From: Owenia fusiformis | Taxonomy: Eukaryota > Annelida > Polychaeta > Sabellida > Oweniidae | Assembly: GCA_903813345.2 (NCBI GenBank) | Contig: CAIIXF020000002.1 | Span: 19,730,455-19,794,454 of the forward strand | Direction: 5' to 3' | DNA: 64,000 bases | Shown here: in pieces, positions 34,061-46,429 of the stretch | How positions within the stretch are numbered: position 1 is the first letter of the stretch | Layout of the letters: each line of letters begins with the position of its first letter | Notes under the pieces: generated by a model | Told to the model about the DNA's origin: nothing | Databases searched by the model: none | The model's input: only the letters and a program-made list of their open reading frames with translations | Position numbers and translations under genes: made by a program

Positions 34061-34277
34061 ACTGATAACTTGTGTGGATGTCCAAATGCTTGTGGGCACA
34101 TGTTGCATTCATGGGGTTTATTGCCAGTATGTATGTTCATATGAGTGGTCAAGTGTGACCTACGTTTGAACCGTTTCAGACATAGTGCACATTGATGTTT
34201 TCTCTGCACCTGTGAATTGTCTTCTGTTGCCATGGTAACACTCACAGTCTCATATTTCCAAGGTGATTGTTGCCAGT
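33994..34277 (-). CDS. ZF exon O
   Basis: Acceptor CTGTTTTTACAG; short spacer WQQSPWKYETVSVTMATED. Finger 1 [10 protein letters not shown] with R,S,H,T; linker HTGNKPH; finger 2 HECNMCPQAF with H,H,K,V. The second half of the exon is the first unit of a 178-bp tandem repeat that continues past the stop. Confidence 0.88.
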
Positions 34278-34445
34278 CTGTAAAAACAGATGGGTAGTTA
34301 ATAGATAGTATCTTTTAATCAACAAATGATATGTTCAATTGTTTCATTTAAATTACTACATGTGAATAATGCATGATGGGTAAAGCTATGAATAATGGGT
34401 AACACAATAGGCACAATCATATCATTACAGCTTTATTTATGTCAA

Positions 34446-34758
34446 CAAAAGCAAGGAGGATTGGCTCACAGGGAAACAACTTTGACCTTGACCATTAATG
34501 ATCAACAATGAAAATGTCCTCAATTTCATAATCAGAATTCATAATCAGGGATCCAAAAGATTTTATTAATATCTTGATATTTTCTTGTGTGTTTTGAAAT
34601 ATTTGTTTGGATATCAGACTGAAACTCGCAATTCAAATTCTGAAGTAAAAAAATGTCGGCTGTTGATTTCGAATTTTGTAATCATGACATCCTTCAAGAT
34701 CAGTTTTATTGTTGGAAAATATTGAGATTGCATTCTGGGAGCCAATCCACCTTGAACA
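34446..34758. mobile_element. Possible inverted-repeat element (GGATTGGCTC ends)
   Basis: Left AAGGAGGATTGGCTCACAGG, right CTGGGAGCCAATCCACCTTG, inverted to each other about 310 bp apart. The hairpin at 15728-15786 shares this sequence, so it is a dispersed family. Confidence 0.55.
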
Positions 34759-35328
34759 ATAGTAAGGCACCTAAGATTAATGATATCTTCGGCTTGGCCT
34801 ATGCAGCACCTACAGATCTCAAGACTTCTCTAGTCAAGTCTTTGGTTGACTAGGCTGTTTTTTCCCTTTTATTTTTTTGTTTTGAGCAATCACAGCTTTT
34901 GACAATTCCTTTCTAGTAAAGAGGTAGAAGGTTTACTCATAGTTTTTATATCGCCCCACGACCCCGAGTGATGTGAAAGAAGTCAAGGGACAAGATTTAA
35001 ACATGAATGAAAGATTTACGAGTTCATAATACAGAAGACAAATACATTTGTAATGTGATAATATAGCACATTTATTATTAAATTCAATAATATGTATGTG
35101 TAATATAATAATATGCATATATTCTAATTAATCTAAAATAAAATTTTGTAAAATAAATATTTTAATTCACAGAGTGGAAAAGATAAAGCCAAACAAATGT
35201 TGTGGATATAATAACACAATAAAATTCTGATTTAAAAATAAACCATTTATCTTTATGAACCTGATAATTTTTTCTGAACAATTGAACTAAAGAGGCAGCA
35301 AAGACAGGAGGATGGAGATTATCCTTTT

Positions 35329-35726
35329 GAAAGGACGATTCTCGGTTTGGAGAACGAAGTTCATCAATCTAAATGAGCATTATCCCTGCTTCGGACAAAT
35401 TTGATTTTTTTTACATAATATAGATTTGAATGTCTTCTTTTGAATAGTCATAATTTAATTTGGGTAATATTTCTAGATTTTTCGCAAAAAAATATTAGCG
35501 CAAAACACTAAATGAACTTCTTTCCCCAAATCGAGACTTGTATTTTATTGAATCGGTCTAATTGATCATTATCCCTGCTTCAGCCCAATTTGTTATTTTT
35601 ACATCTAGTAGATTTAAATGTCCTCTTTTGAATATTCGTAGTTTAATTTGGGTAATATTTCTATATTTTTCATGAAAAAAATTATTAGTCCAGCAGACTG
35701 TTCTCCAAACCGAGAATCGTCCTTTC
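35329..35726. mobile_element. 398-bp MITE with 27-bp inverted ends
   Basis: GAAAGGACGATTCTCGGTTT on the left and its complement AAACCGAGAATCGTCCTTTC on the right are perfect over 27 bp. The interior is a diverged direct duplication (ATTATCCCTGCTTC at about 35380 and 35569). Confidence 0.85.
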
Positions 35727-36971
35727 TCATAAATGAGTTTACTTTAACTTAAATATCCAAGAACTTTCAAATCTGATCAAAAATATCGATTCTTTTTATC
35801 AGAAAATAAAATATCCAAGAACTGCAGTATTTGATCAAGTTGTTTTAGTTAATTTTCACATGCATTTTAATTTTGCGATTATTGTACACCTTGCAAAAAC
35901 ACGAAAATTAGATGCACATGAAATAATCTTTGTACAGTATTTCAATTCTTTTTATCAGAAAAAATTAGGAATTTAACATTCTTTGCTGGCTGACTTTAAA
36001 GGAAAATATTGTATAAACAAACTGAATGTATTCTAACACTGAATATCGTACCATGGTAAATGTATGGTTATTTAATACAATACACATGTGCACTCACTAT
36101 ACATTGTATAATCATTTTTATATCATTCATCTTGCACATTAGAATACAGATAACTATATTTATTAATAAATATATCATAAAACAAATGATATTCTACAAT
36201 TATACTCAGATGCGAGTAGGTAGTTACCAGTTTCGCCACCAGGTGGCTGAATCGGGGGAAATAACATGGCAGGGTATTATAAAATTCCCTTAAACTTGAA
36301 TATTCATCAGTTTTAGTGGTTCATTTTTCATATTACACTTATATATGCAATAGATATACAAATTAAAATATGTCAAGTAAAAGAAAATATTATCTGCCCA
36401 ACACAAGAAAAGATATTTCACTTTTTGTGGTTTTACAACATGGCGTTAAATTAAATGGGGTTAAATTTAATTTTCAAAGTTGATAAACTCTTTTCAAAAC
36501 CACATTTCTAGATATAATTTTACATGTAGATTCCAAATATGACATCAGCTTGACTGAGTTTTTAATGACATAAATCAAGATTATTCCTACTCGCATCTAG
36601 GATATTGTATATAATGCTAAATACACCTTGTTGTTCTATTATGGCACTACTAGACTACACTGTATTTGGCATTTAATACTCTAAATAAATTTAAATTCAT
36701 GCATGCAATTTTCAAGAAGAATTCACGTTACTGTACAATTCTAAAATTTCCTTGATTGATGTAATCATCATCAAATAATTTGGGAATTTGAAAAATTCAA
36801 GAACCTTAACCATCTCTGGCATCAATGAATTTATATCAGTGAAATAAGTCTTGTACAATAATTTGAGTTGGGTCGGCATTAAGATAAGGTATGAGAATAC
36901 ATGTACCATAAATATACCTCTAGTATGTCTTGTATAATGAACCAGTCGACTACAATCTGATATTTCAGTTA
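35727..36971. other. Intron upstream of exon O and downstream of exon N
   Basis: No gene or element recognised. Confidence 0.5.
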
Positions 36972-38881
36972 TTACTCGTAATCTGAATCTGGGGAATACA
37001 AGGGGTGAGAAAATTGGGATTGTTTTACTTGAGATTCAGGTTCAAGATATTGGGGTTGTGTCACTTGGGATTGGGGTTTATCCTGTGAATATTGGGGTTG
37101 AGGGTGCTCTGAAGTTTGTGGAAGTGATTCTGAGTAGGAGTGGATATAAGGCTGAGTGTGTGGAGAGTCACCTAGGGGATGTTGTGATTGGGATAAGTTG
37201 AAGGCAGCAGATGGGAGAGCTTGTGAATCAGAGTCTAGGGCCTCAGACTGAAGATATCTGGAAGAAGATTGGGAATACCTTCCTGATAATTGAGATTGCT
37301 GGTTTTGTGAGTGAGAAGATTTGACTTCATGGCGCTCAGATGTAGGAGACATTGCTTTGGATTTAGGAGATTTAAGGACTGATGGTTCTCGGCCTGTGAG
37401 ACAACATGAGTTTGGGGGAGATAAGGAGGTTTCTGGACTTATAACAGGAATGCTTATGGAACTCTCATCAGCCTTAGGTTTTGATGATTTAGCCTTTGCT
37501 TTTGAACTTTGAAGATGTGGATATTTCACCTTCTTTTCTCTGGACGGATCCTTGTTATCTTCTGGGTTATCTTCAGAAGAATGAGCAGGAGATATTTGTT
37601 CTTTATGTGTTTGAGAGTGTACAGCTTGTGGCTGGAGAAGATGCAGTAAAGCAAGCTGAGAAGGGGACAGCTGCAGTGAGGATAGCAATGGGTTTTGAGG
37701 GGTTATGGCTTGTAATTGAGAGGGTGGTGCTTGTAGTTGAGGGGGTGGGACTTGTTGGTGAGGATGTGGGGCTTGTAGTTTAGAGGATGGGGCTTGTAAA
37801 GCTTGAAGATGAGGATATTTTGGAGTAGGAGGTTTATCTTTATCAGCAGGATAGACTTCAGATTTAATTTCAGAAGTCTGAGGCTGTGAGGTCTGGGGTT
37901 GGAGAAGTCGGAGAACTGCTAGCTGGGCAGGGGAGAGACCTAACTGGGCAGCCAGGGTGGGGGAAAGGGGTAGCAAGGCCTGAGGGGTTGGGGACTGAGG
38001 AACCTGGGGTAATAGTGTCTGGGCTTGAAATTGGAGTAATGATAACTGCGCTGCAGTGAGTTGCAATTGATTGGCTTGTGAAGGAGATAGATGTGGGTAT
38101 TGTAACTGGGTTGCTTGTACTTGAGATGGTTTCATTAGTTTGTAATGTGTTCTTTTATGCTGTACTAATCCAAATGGATGACCGAATCGTTTTAGGCAGA
38201 GTTCACATTTAAATGGTTTCTCGCCTGTATGGGTCCTCAAATGGTTTACTAAGTGTATCTTTTGTTTGAATGTTTTCAAACAGGCATCACATTTGTGTGG
38301 TCTTGTAGCATCCTCTACTGGCTTCCCTGGTTTGGTGCATGGTTTAGCTTCCTCAAAAGAATGTTTATCATGTTCATGGGCTGCTTTACTGCCATCTTCA
38401 AATTTCTCTTTCTCTAGTTCTTTCTGGAAAATTACCGATGCATGTTTATGAAGTATTTTTAATTCATCTTGATCTGTTTTAGTATCAATTTGTTTATTAC
38501 TAATATCATCTTTTTCAATGTTTGATTGTGATGTCATCGAAGTAAACAGTGCATCTTTCCATTTTTCATGTTCAGATGCATTTGGCTGTTCTTCATTTTT
38601 GTTAAGTTCCTCACTATCATCTGGTTTATTACTATTTTCAAGTATCTTTGGTGATTGATTAATACTTTCGAACTTTGATTTTGTCGGTGTGGTATTAGCT
38701 TCAACTTTGTGGCACATCTTCTCAATGTCAACTGGCATTTTAAGGTGCTTTCTTGCGTCAATGGTACTAGCTACTGCATTACTTGGCATTTTGAGATTCT
38801 CCCTTGTTGTAGTATTATCTGGTCGCCTATCAATATCTGCTCGTGGCAGTGTGCTTAGTCCAAGAAGCGCGACAGCTGCAG
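36972..38881 (-). CDS. ZF exon N (long, with Gln/Pro/Ser-rich tail)
   Basis: Acceptor TTTTGATTTCAG. At 1910 bp it is four times the usual size. About 195 residues of polar spacer, then finger 1 HKCDACLKTF (Q,I,H,N), linker HTGEKPF, finger 2 [10 protein letters not shown] (H,F,G,Q). About 390 residues follow, rich in Gln, Pro, Ser and Leu, with repeated LSPxQLxLL-like phrases: a plausible transcriptional activation or interaction region. The only exon of the array with a large domain after the fingers. Confidence 0.9.
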
Positions 38882-39073
38882 CTGAAATCAAAAGTTGAAG
38901 AATTTTTTCATCAAATGATTCACTTAAATAAGGATTTTCATTTTAGGTAAAGCGGGTGAGGCTTTAAGGTCACATGATGCTGACTGGAGCATTGTCTCCT
39001 TATTTGGCATTGGAAGACAGTAGTTTAGGCATTGGTTTCATGGAGGCTGGAGTGTTATATTATCTGATATACA

Positions 39074-39472
39074 CGTCCAATCCACACTCTGAAATCAAGG
39101 TACCATAAGGTACATTAAGAATTTTGTACCATACAGTATTGTTTGAGTATAGTAACATACAGTGTTCATGGTACTGTTTTAGTCTAAGGCACTGTACGAT
39201 ACCACATTTTATGGTACCATACAGTACTGTTTCCAAAATGGTCAGTTAATGTTAGAGATTGGCTGTAAACTTAACAATTCATTCCCCCCTATAAAAGGTT
39301 CAGGAGAAGCCTTTTAATAAGGTTGTTGCTTTTCAGTGAAATTGGTACCAAAGTTGAAAGCTTTCCTGAAAACAAACCAATCAGGTCAAAGTTGAATTTT
39401 CCATACTCAACCAGTACCATATAGTACCATACTCTTAAAGTACCATATGCTACCCTGATTTCAGAGTGTGCA
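39074..39472. mobile_element. Inverted-repeat element with GTACCATA interior
   Basis: Ends CACACTCTGAAATCAAGGTA and its near complement TACCCTGATTTCAGAGTGTG. The interior repeats TACCATA. A partial relative occurs at 57522-57590 (CACTTTGAAATCATGGTACC, GTTAGAGATTGG). Confidence 0.7.
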
Positions 39473-39656
39473 TTAGGGATATACTGTACAAGCAAATTAG
39501 ACATGTATATCATGCTTCAAGAAAGAGACCCTTAAAAATTCTGTCTGAATATTGAAGGGAAATATAGCTGGACTTGGGTTAGACAAATCTATTTAGTTTT
39601 TGGTTGTTCTTTCATACTGTATCATATCTAAGATATGGAAGAAACTGTAAAGTGGA

Positions 39657-39748
39657 ACACTTCAATTTACTATATTTGCACATAGCCATCTTTAGATTGA
39701 TGACCAATCTAGTGATGGCTATGTGCAAATATAGTAAACTTCAATAAG
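39657..39748. repeat. Strong hairpin, about 92 bp
   Basis: TATTTGCACATAGCCATC and GATGGCTATGTGCAAATA face each other around a short loop; the arms extend to ACTTCAATT/AACTTCAAT imperfectly. Confidence 0.8.
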
Positions 39749-40358
39749 TGGACTACATGTGTCTAATGACCAATGATTGACTTAAAGGTTGTATCAGATA
39801 TAGCAGAGTAGTAGTAGTAATGACAATGATTACTTCAATTTTAGAATGTTTTAGGCTCATGTCATTCCCTATAGATCTGATTCTGCCTTTAATGTTAAAT
39901 GAACCTGGGTAAGAAGAACACCTCCCACAAACTATCAATGATCACAAACCCATTCTTAATTACCTATTCATTTGACAGAATAAAATATAATTAACATAAT
40001 GTTTATAACTATACTTTTTATTAGGGTCGCATATTTGGTAAAATTTACCTTAACAATTGTTACATGTTTTAAAGACAAATCCTTATGCTATTTAGTACAA
40101 ATTATATGACAACAAAAAGTTAACTAAGAGAAAGTCTAACTATAAACTTACTGTATTCTAAAGAATAACTATAAAAATATATCTCAACATAGTCTAGTCA
40201 ATAACACATATACAAAAAACAGTAACACTTTACAAAATCATGTATGATATGAATATTTAAGTTCAACGTGTAAACTGAGTTTACAACAGATTTAAGTAGT
40301 TTTATTGTCTAATGAGAAAATGTCCATGTTTGAGTGAGAGCATATATTTTTTGTACTA

Positions 40359-42305
40359 CAGGGCGTTCAGTAAGTAAAGCTAATTTTGCTCTCAAACTTT
40401 TATTTCTTGTCTATCATCGTTCAAATTTTCAGTGGAGTGGCATCAGACACTGTTCTAACTATCCTGAAAAAATGATCAAGATATAATGAATAACAGCTAA
40501 ATGGTGGTTGTCATAGTAACGCGAATACGGGTTCTGCGGAGCAATTTTATAAGTTCACAACATAGTAGATTTTGTTAACGTTAGTTTCTGTCCTGTCTAT
40601 ATTTCAACCATAGTTCTGTGGCTACTCCACATTTCTACTTTCAAGTTAGCATTCTATTTCATGTTCAAAGTAGTTCCCCTAAGCTTTCACACTCAGCTGA
40701 TGTCATTCTATCCACTTCTGATATATCCTGTGGAAGCCATCTGGAAAGTTCTTTGTCAGCAAACGTTAAACGGCATTCTGAAGTTCATGGATATTTGCGT
40801 GGATCTTACCACGCAAATCATTTTTCAAACATGAAAATACCCCAAAATCGCACAGTGCCTTGTCAGGAGAATACGCTGACTGGCCTTGAACCTCCATCTC
40901 CAGCGTTTTCTGGATAGTATCCTGCACCATTTGCGACCTATGCGATGGCGTATTATCTAGATGGAATATGTAGGAGTTGAGAGTCCTATGGGGCCTTTTC
41001 TTGCGAATCGCGTTCACAAGATGGCGCCGCAGCAGCTGAAAATGAAATGTGAATTTGATCATTTGATGTTTAAGTTAAAATGTTTTCTTTGTATTATTTT
41101 AGAGGTAGACCTAGTACTCAAACCAAGCTAATTATTAGAAAGCTATATTTCATAAAATGTAATTACCATGGCATAATATTCCTTGTTAACAGTCTGCCCT
41201 TCTGGCATGGCATGAGCCAACAATGGACCTTCGATGTCTATAAAAATGATAAACACGACTTTCCCCGCTGATGCTCCAAGAGCTAGCTTTGCAACGATCC
41301 CCACGGGTGTTGGAGAGTTCTTTGTTCGCCACGCACTGTTCTGTCTTGTACTATTTGGCTCAAAGTATCGAACAAAAGTTTCATCACAAGTGAGAAGATT
41401 GTTTAGAAAGTCCTCTCCCTCATCTTTGTAACGGCGCAAGAATGCAACTGAATCTTCCAGGCGATGTTTACGCTGCTCGTCGGTCAGATTCTTTGGTACC
41501 CATTTCACAGACACCAAGGACATATTTAGAGAATTGTGAATCAGATAATGTACCCATCCTAGGCTGATATTGGTTAGTTCTTAGAATTCCCTTACAGTTA
41601 TACTGCGGTCTTCATCTAACAATTGCCTCAAATGATTCATGTTAGCCTCTTTGGTTAGAAGTTTTGGCCTCCCTGACCTTGGCTCATCACTTGTTGTTTT
41701 TCTCCCCTTTTGGAATTTCTGATACCATTTGTAGATTGTGTACTTACTTAGGCACACTGTCCCCATATGCTTTTTGGATATCCCTAATGGTATCCTGCTT
41801 GGATTTCCCTAGCAACACATTGTATCTGATGCTACTTCTCAATTGTTGTTTCATTTCATTGTTCATTTTGCTTTCATTGGCAATCCTGGCAGCCATGATT
41901 TTGATGATGTCATGGAGCAGTGTCTGATGGATCATTCTGGATCATTCCATCTGTTGTATCATCTGTCTGTGATGTCATAGACTACTGTTGCCATGGTATC
42001 ATATTTGTGTATGTTGTTGTTATGTTTGTCGTGACTTTCAGCCATAGCAAACAAAGACATATGCAGCATTAATCTTAATCAATTTCATTGCATTATAACA
42101 TTTTTATTAAAGTAAGAAATTGCTCCGCAGAACCCGTATTCACGTTACTATGACAACCATTGTTTTGCTATTATTCATCATATCTTATTTACTTTATCAG
42201 GGTAGTTAGAAAAATGTCAAATGCTTCTTCACTGAAAATTTGAAAGATAAATGACAAAAAATAAAAGTTTGAGAGCAAAATTAGCTTTACTTACTGAACG
42301 CCCTG
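40359..42305 (-). mobile_element. Decayed mariner-type transposon with long terminal inverted repeats
   Basis: Bounded by TA (40357-40358 and 42306-42307). Ends CAGGGCGTTCAGTAAGTAAA match inverted; similarity continues about 185 bp on each side (to about 40545, from about 42119), unusually long for mariner. Encloses a broken transposase on the minus strand. Confidence 0.88.
40766..41935 (-). pseudogene. Mariner transposase, broken
   Basis: Four overlapping or nearby fragments in different frames. The N-terminal helix-turn-helix part is at 41935-41581 (KWYQKFQKGR, SGRP), with a frame change near 41750. A WVPxxLT motif follows (41523 on), then TCDET, LDNTPSH and a degenerate YSPD..L.D block: the DD(about 34)D acid triad can still be traced. 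Stops and frame changes show it cannot make a full protein. Confidence 0.85.
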
Positions 42306-42444
42306 TACATGTGTAAATGAATCTAAAAAATAACTACTGAGGGTAATATGATATGTCTTATTATCCATTTTGTGACTGGATGAGTTATCTGTACTTTGAT
42401 AAGTGAACCCCCACTCCATATTAAAGGTAAATCACTATTATGGT

Positions 42445-42740
42445 AAATTCCTTGTTCATTGAGAGGAATCCCTTGTTCATTGAGGGGAATCCCATATTCA
42501 TTTCAGGAAATCCCTTGTTCAGCAAGGTTAATCCCTTGTTCTTTTAGGGAAATCCCTTGTTCATCTAGGAGAATCCCTTGTTCTTTTAGGGGAATTCCAT
42601 GTTCATCGAGGAGAATCCCCTGTTCATCTTAAATAATTCCATGTTGATCTTAGAGAATCTCATGTTCGTTGTCATGAGTTCCATGTTCATCTAGGGGGAT
42701 TCTTTGTTATCTAGGTGAATCCATAATTCATCTAAATGAA
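42445..42740. repeat. Degenerate repeat of about 22-24 bp (AATCCCTTGTTCAT)
   Basis: About twelve diverged units, variants of GGGAATCCCTTGTTCATCTA, just downstream of exon M. Confidence 0.8.
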
Positions 42741-42888
42741 TTCCTTGTTTATGTGAGAATGAATTATTGTTCAATATTTTAATCATGGCATTGAAATTGG
42801 TTCAGTATTGTCAATTCCAACCAAGGAGTGGAGCACTCGATTTCAACTTACAGTTAAAACATACTTCTTCAATGAATCCCTTCTGATT

Positions 42889-43196
42889 TTACATGGCCGG
42901 TGTGAAAGAAAGAGATATCTCATGTCCTTTCTGCTTCTTGTGTTTGATGAGATTCCCAGGATGGGCATAAGCCTGATCACAAAACTCACACTTAAAAGGG
43001 CGCTGCCCCATGTGAATATTGATATGGTAGCTGAGATTCTGCTTTGTGGCGAATGATTTCAAACATAGGTGGCACTGGTGTATCTTTGCAAGTATGGCTT
43101 TCTGTGAGGATGCCCGGACACAGGTTAGGGCAGAGGGGGGCATCTCAATCGGGGGAGGGTGCTGTGTGTATTGTTGCTTCTCAGAGTAGATGTTAC
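42889..43196 (-). CDS. ZF exon M
   Basis: Acceptor CTTTAATTCCAG; spacer NIYSEKQQYTQHPPPIEMPP. Finger 1 HQCHLCLKSF with T,Q,N,Y; linker is HMGQRPF instead of HTGEKP; finger 2 FKCEFCDQAY with H,G,N,K and an H-x5-H end (HKKQKGH). Confidence 0.86.
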
Positions 43197-44981
43197 CTGG
43201 AATTAAAGGCATGCTTTATTAGTACATGTTAGAGATGAATGATGCATCAACAATTCCATTTTCATCAAGCCTAAGTTTATGACCATCCTTGTGGCCGAAA
43301 TTATTATCATGGCCCAATACAATCATCATGACAAAGCAGTATATTTGGTTCATTTCAATCATTATCTATACCTCAATGAAAATAGTGTCTAAATATAATT
43401 GATGTGGATCTAACAATTACAAGAACTGAAATATAAATAGGTTAGTAGCCTAGTTAGTTGGGGGAGGGGGGGGGGTGAGTCCCTCTCCCCTTAGCCAAAA
43501 ATTCTTTCAAAATCATGGAGTTTTCACAATTCTGAACACTCCTTTGACCAAAATTGTCAAAAGTGAACCAATCCCTGGAATTTTTAATAAAAAGTGAACC
43601 CCCTTGGCAAATCCTGACTACAGGCCATATAAAAGTTTACTAATTGCCATGAGTTTGGCTTTTCATCCCTGAAATAATAAACATTAATTCTTTCATCTAA
43701 GTATCCTTTCCAACCAGTAGCCTCAGAAAGTACCCTAAACAATAAGCAAACAAACCTGACTATTTACCAAATTCATTGTGACTACCTATTCCTAGTTGAA
43801 TAAACTCATTGCTGGCCAAAGCTTATAATTTTGGAGGTTTTCTGAATGGCAATTTTGATGGAAAATTTAGAAAAATTGCACATTTTCACGTTAGCATAAA
43901 ATGGACTGTATCAACACCCTATGCGCTACGTTTTATGTCATTTGTGAAGCCAATGACAATATATTTCAATTGCACCCAACCATGTTCCCCTAGTAGCCCC
44001 TACAATATTTGGTAAGATTATTGGTATAGATTATGTGACAATTATTGGATACGATTATGACGTCATAGATGAAATATCTCGGGGTTGGTCAACATTGAGC
44101 TAACAAAAATTCATATTTCTTATGGACACTCTAATAAGAACAGTAATTTGAATGAGGTCATGAAGATCAATTATACACAAATTGACTGATGTATCAGTTC
44201 ATCTGCGTATCCAAGAGATTTTTTTCTTTCAAGTTATATTTATTATAATACATGTAGTTACAATGCTCGATAAAGCTGCCAGTCGCTGAAAAAGTATTAT
44301 AGGCTAGCTTTTACTTTTAACAATTTATAACAAAGTGGTATAAAACAATTCAGCATGATTATGTTATTGCAACTCCACATGAGCGCTGACAGGAGAATAT
44401 TTTAAGAGTAAATTCATTACAAAATCAGTTATATAAAGAAAGGATTTTGATAACACTTTCTTTTAGAATTGTGTCTTCTTCAAGAGATTAATTGCAAAAA
44501 ATCAAAGTTAATAGTGTATTAATTAAATTAATATACAAAAAAAAACTTGTAATGCCTATGTAAGTGGAACACCTAAATTGTGGAATGTCAAAACCTCTAT
44601 AAGAGTAACACCTCCACAAACACTATTTTAACAACTTGTTCCACACGTTTTACTGTATATTACCGGCGGTTACTAGAGTGCTGCTAACTCGATAAAAGGT
44701 TGGCACTGGCTAGAATTATCTATGGTTCTAGCCAGGATAAAGATACCAGTTCTTCAACTCGACAATGGGAAGAACTGCTCTACCTTAGTGACTAATATGT
44801 CATGATATGACATCTAAAGAGTCAATAAAAGATATATATATCAATTTTTCTTTCACCATTTTCATGTTTGTACTTATGATCTATTGAAAAGAATCAGATG
44901 ATACAACAAACAATCAAAACTCCCTTTTATAACTGTTTTTATTGTATATCATATTGGTGATGTCTTATTACAGAGAATTTC
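43197..44981. other. Long intron between ZF exons L and M, downstream part
   Basis: G-rich run near 43459-43476. Around 44560-44660 is a single copy of the GGAACACCT...GTTCCAC dispersed repeat. No gene seen. Confidence 0.5.
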
Positions 44982-44983
44982 TA

Positions 44984-45819
44984 CAGGGTGAGCAAAAAAA
45001 ATAACCCAAACAAATGTTAATAACTCCATCTTCCAACAGGGATTTTGAGGCATACTTAGCAAAATTAATCCTTGTTCAATGTTCTTTCATTCTCCTATGT
45101 TTCATTGGTTTACTTTTAATGGTCAGGATTTTAGGGCCATTTTACAAAACATGCTCCAAATGTGGAAAAATCACCCAATATGAATCCCCTTACCTTATTT
45201 TTTTCATTCTATCTTTTATCAGATATTGTCCGCATTTACAATTCTACAAGTAAGGACATAGTGAGAGAGGTTTCTTGGGGCTCGTGGGAACCCCCCCCCC
45301 CCCAATCGCCTGGAACCACCTTTCATTATAAAACAAACCCCCAGCTGGGATCAACGCCCTTTTCTGAAAGATCAGCCCAGGCTTGGAAAACAAATCCCAC
45401 TGTCAGAAAGATGACTACTTTTGTGTGAACAATGAATTGCACATTTATACTACCTATTTGATGATGCTCATACTATATTCTGCAATTTGATTGGTTTGTT
45501 GAAACCATTTCCATTGTGCAAATCCCCCCTCCATATCCTTCGCCTTGAACCCCTCTTCGTTATAACGAACCCCAAAGCAGGGGAAATATTGGACCCCCAT
45601 TGGTAAATACTGTCTAGAAGCATCAGGGAGTTGTATCAAGAAATAATAAGGATGTTTTGTAAAATAGACATGGTCATTTGAAATAGACCAATGAAACTTG
45701 GTAGAATGAAAGAACATTGAACAATAGGTTCCATCATGCTAGATATGAATTTACCGCAAAACCATGCTGGATGAATGAGTTATTAACATTTGTTTGGGTT
45801 ACCTTTTTGGCTCACCCTG
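44984..45819. mobile_element. 836-bp TA-flanked non-autonomous element
   Basis: TA at 44982-44983 and 45820-45821. Ends CAGGGTGAGCAAAAA and TTTTTGGCTCACCCTG, with inverted similarity (AACCCAAACAAATGTTAATA) reaching about 130 bp, including TTCAATGTTCTTTCATTCT and its complement. Interior has poly-C (45291-45303) and no transposase frame. Confidence 0.85.
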
Positions 45820-46429
45820 TACTTGGACTGTCATTGGTCCATTTAGTAATAATGCTGGTACACATAAAATAAATAGCCACTAATTTTCAGTGGTTTAATG
45901 ATTAGAAATGAGATTATAATAAAAAATTCACAACTTTTTGAATGACCCTTGTATGTGAATAGATCAAGCTGGGAAGCACTATTTCTGCATGGATAATCAT
46001 GTTTTACTCTTAGCCTCCAATGATTGCAATTTCATTATTTCTATGTAACCCATTAAGTTATAAGACAGGTGAGGAGCAGCCTCACCCATCCTTGCTGCAA
46101 GGGTATTTTACAAGTATATGGATTTGAGCATAAATGAAGTCCTTTGAAGAAGGATGGCCTCACCCAAATTTTCCAAAATTATTTTTTCAAGTTTTCAATT
46201 AAAATTGCTTAACTTATGTCTCGCAGAAGTATTATATCCTCTCTGACATGAGTTAGTTCCTCGCCTATTAAAATTTGCAGCAACTTTGTTTAGATCTGAG
46301 CTACAACTTTGATCAATAGTAATCCATTGTCCTTGTTACAGACTTTATGTAAAGTAGTATCATTTTTAATCAATTATTTCATTTACATTCTTATTCTTTC
46401 AAATTCAATTCAATACCATACATGTACTA

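Noticed and set aside
33544-34169. Several + strand open frames with repeated MWMSKCL-like starts
   Set aside because: Shadows of the 178-bp repeat and of exon O on the other strand.
40618-40917. 99-codon + strand frame inside the mariner element
   Set aside because: Antisense of the decayed transposase; no independent support.
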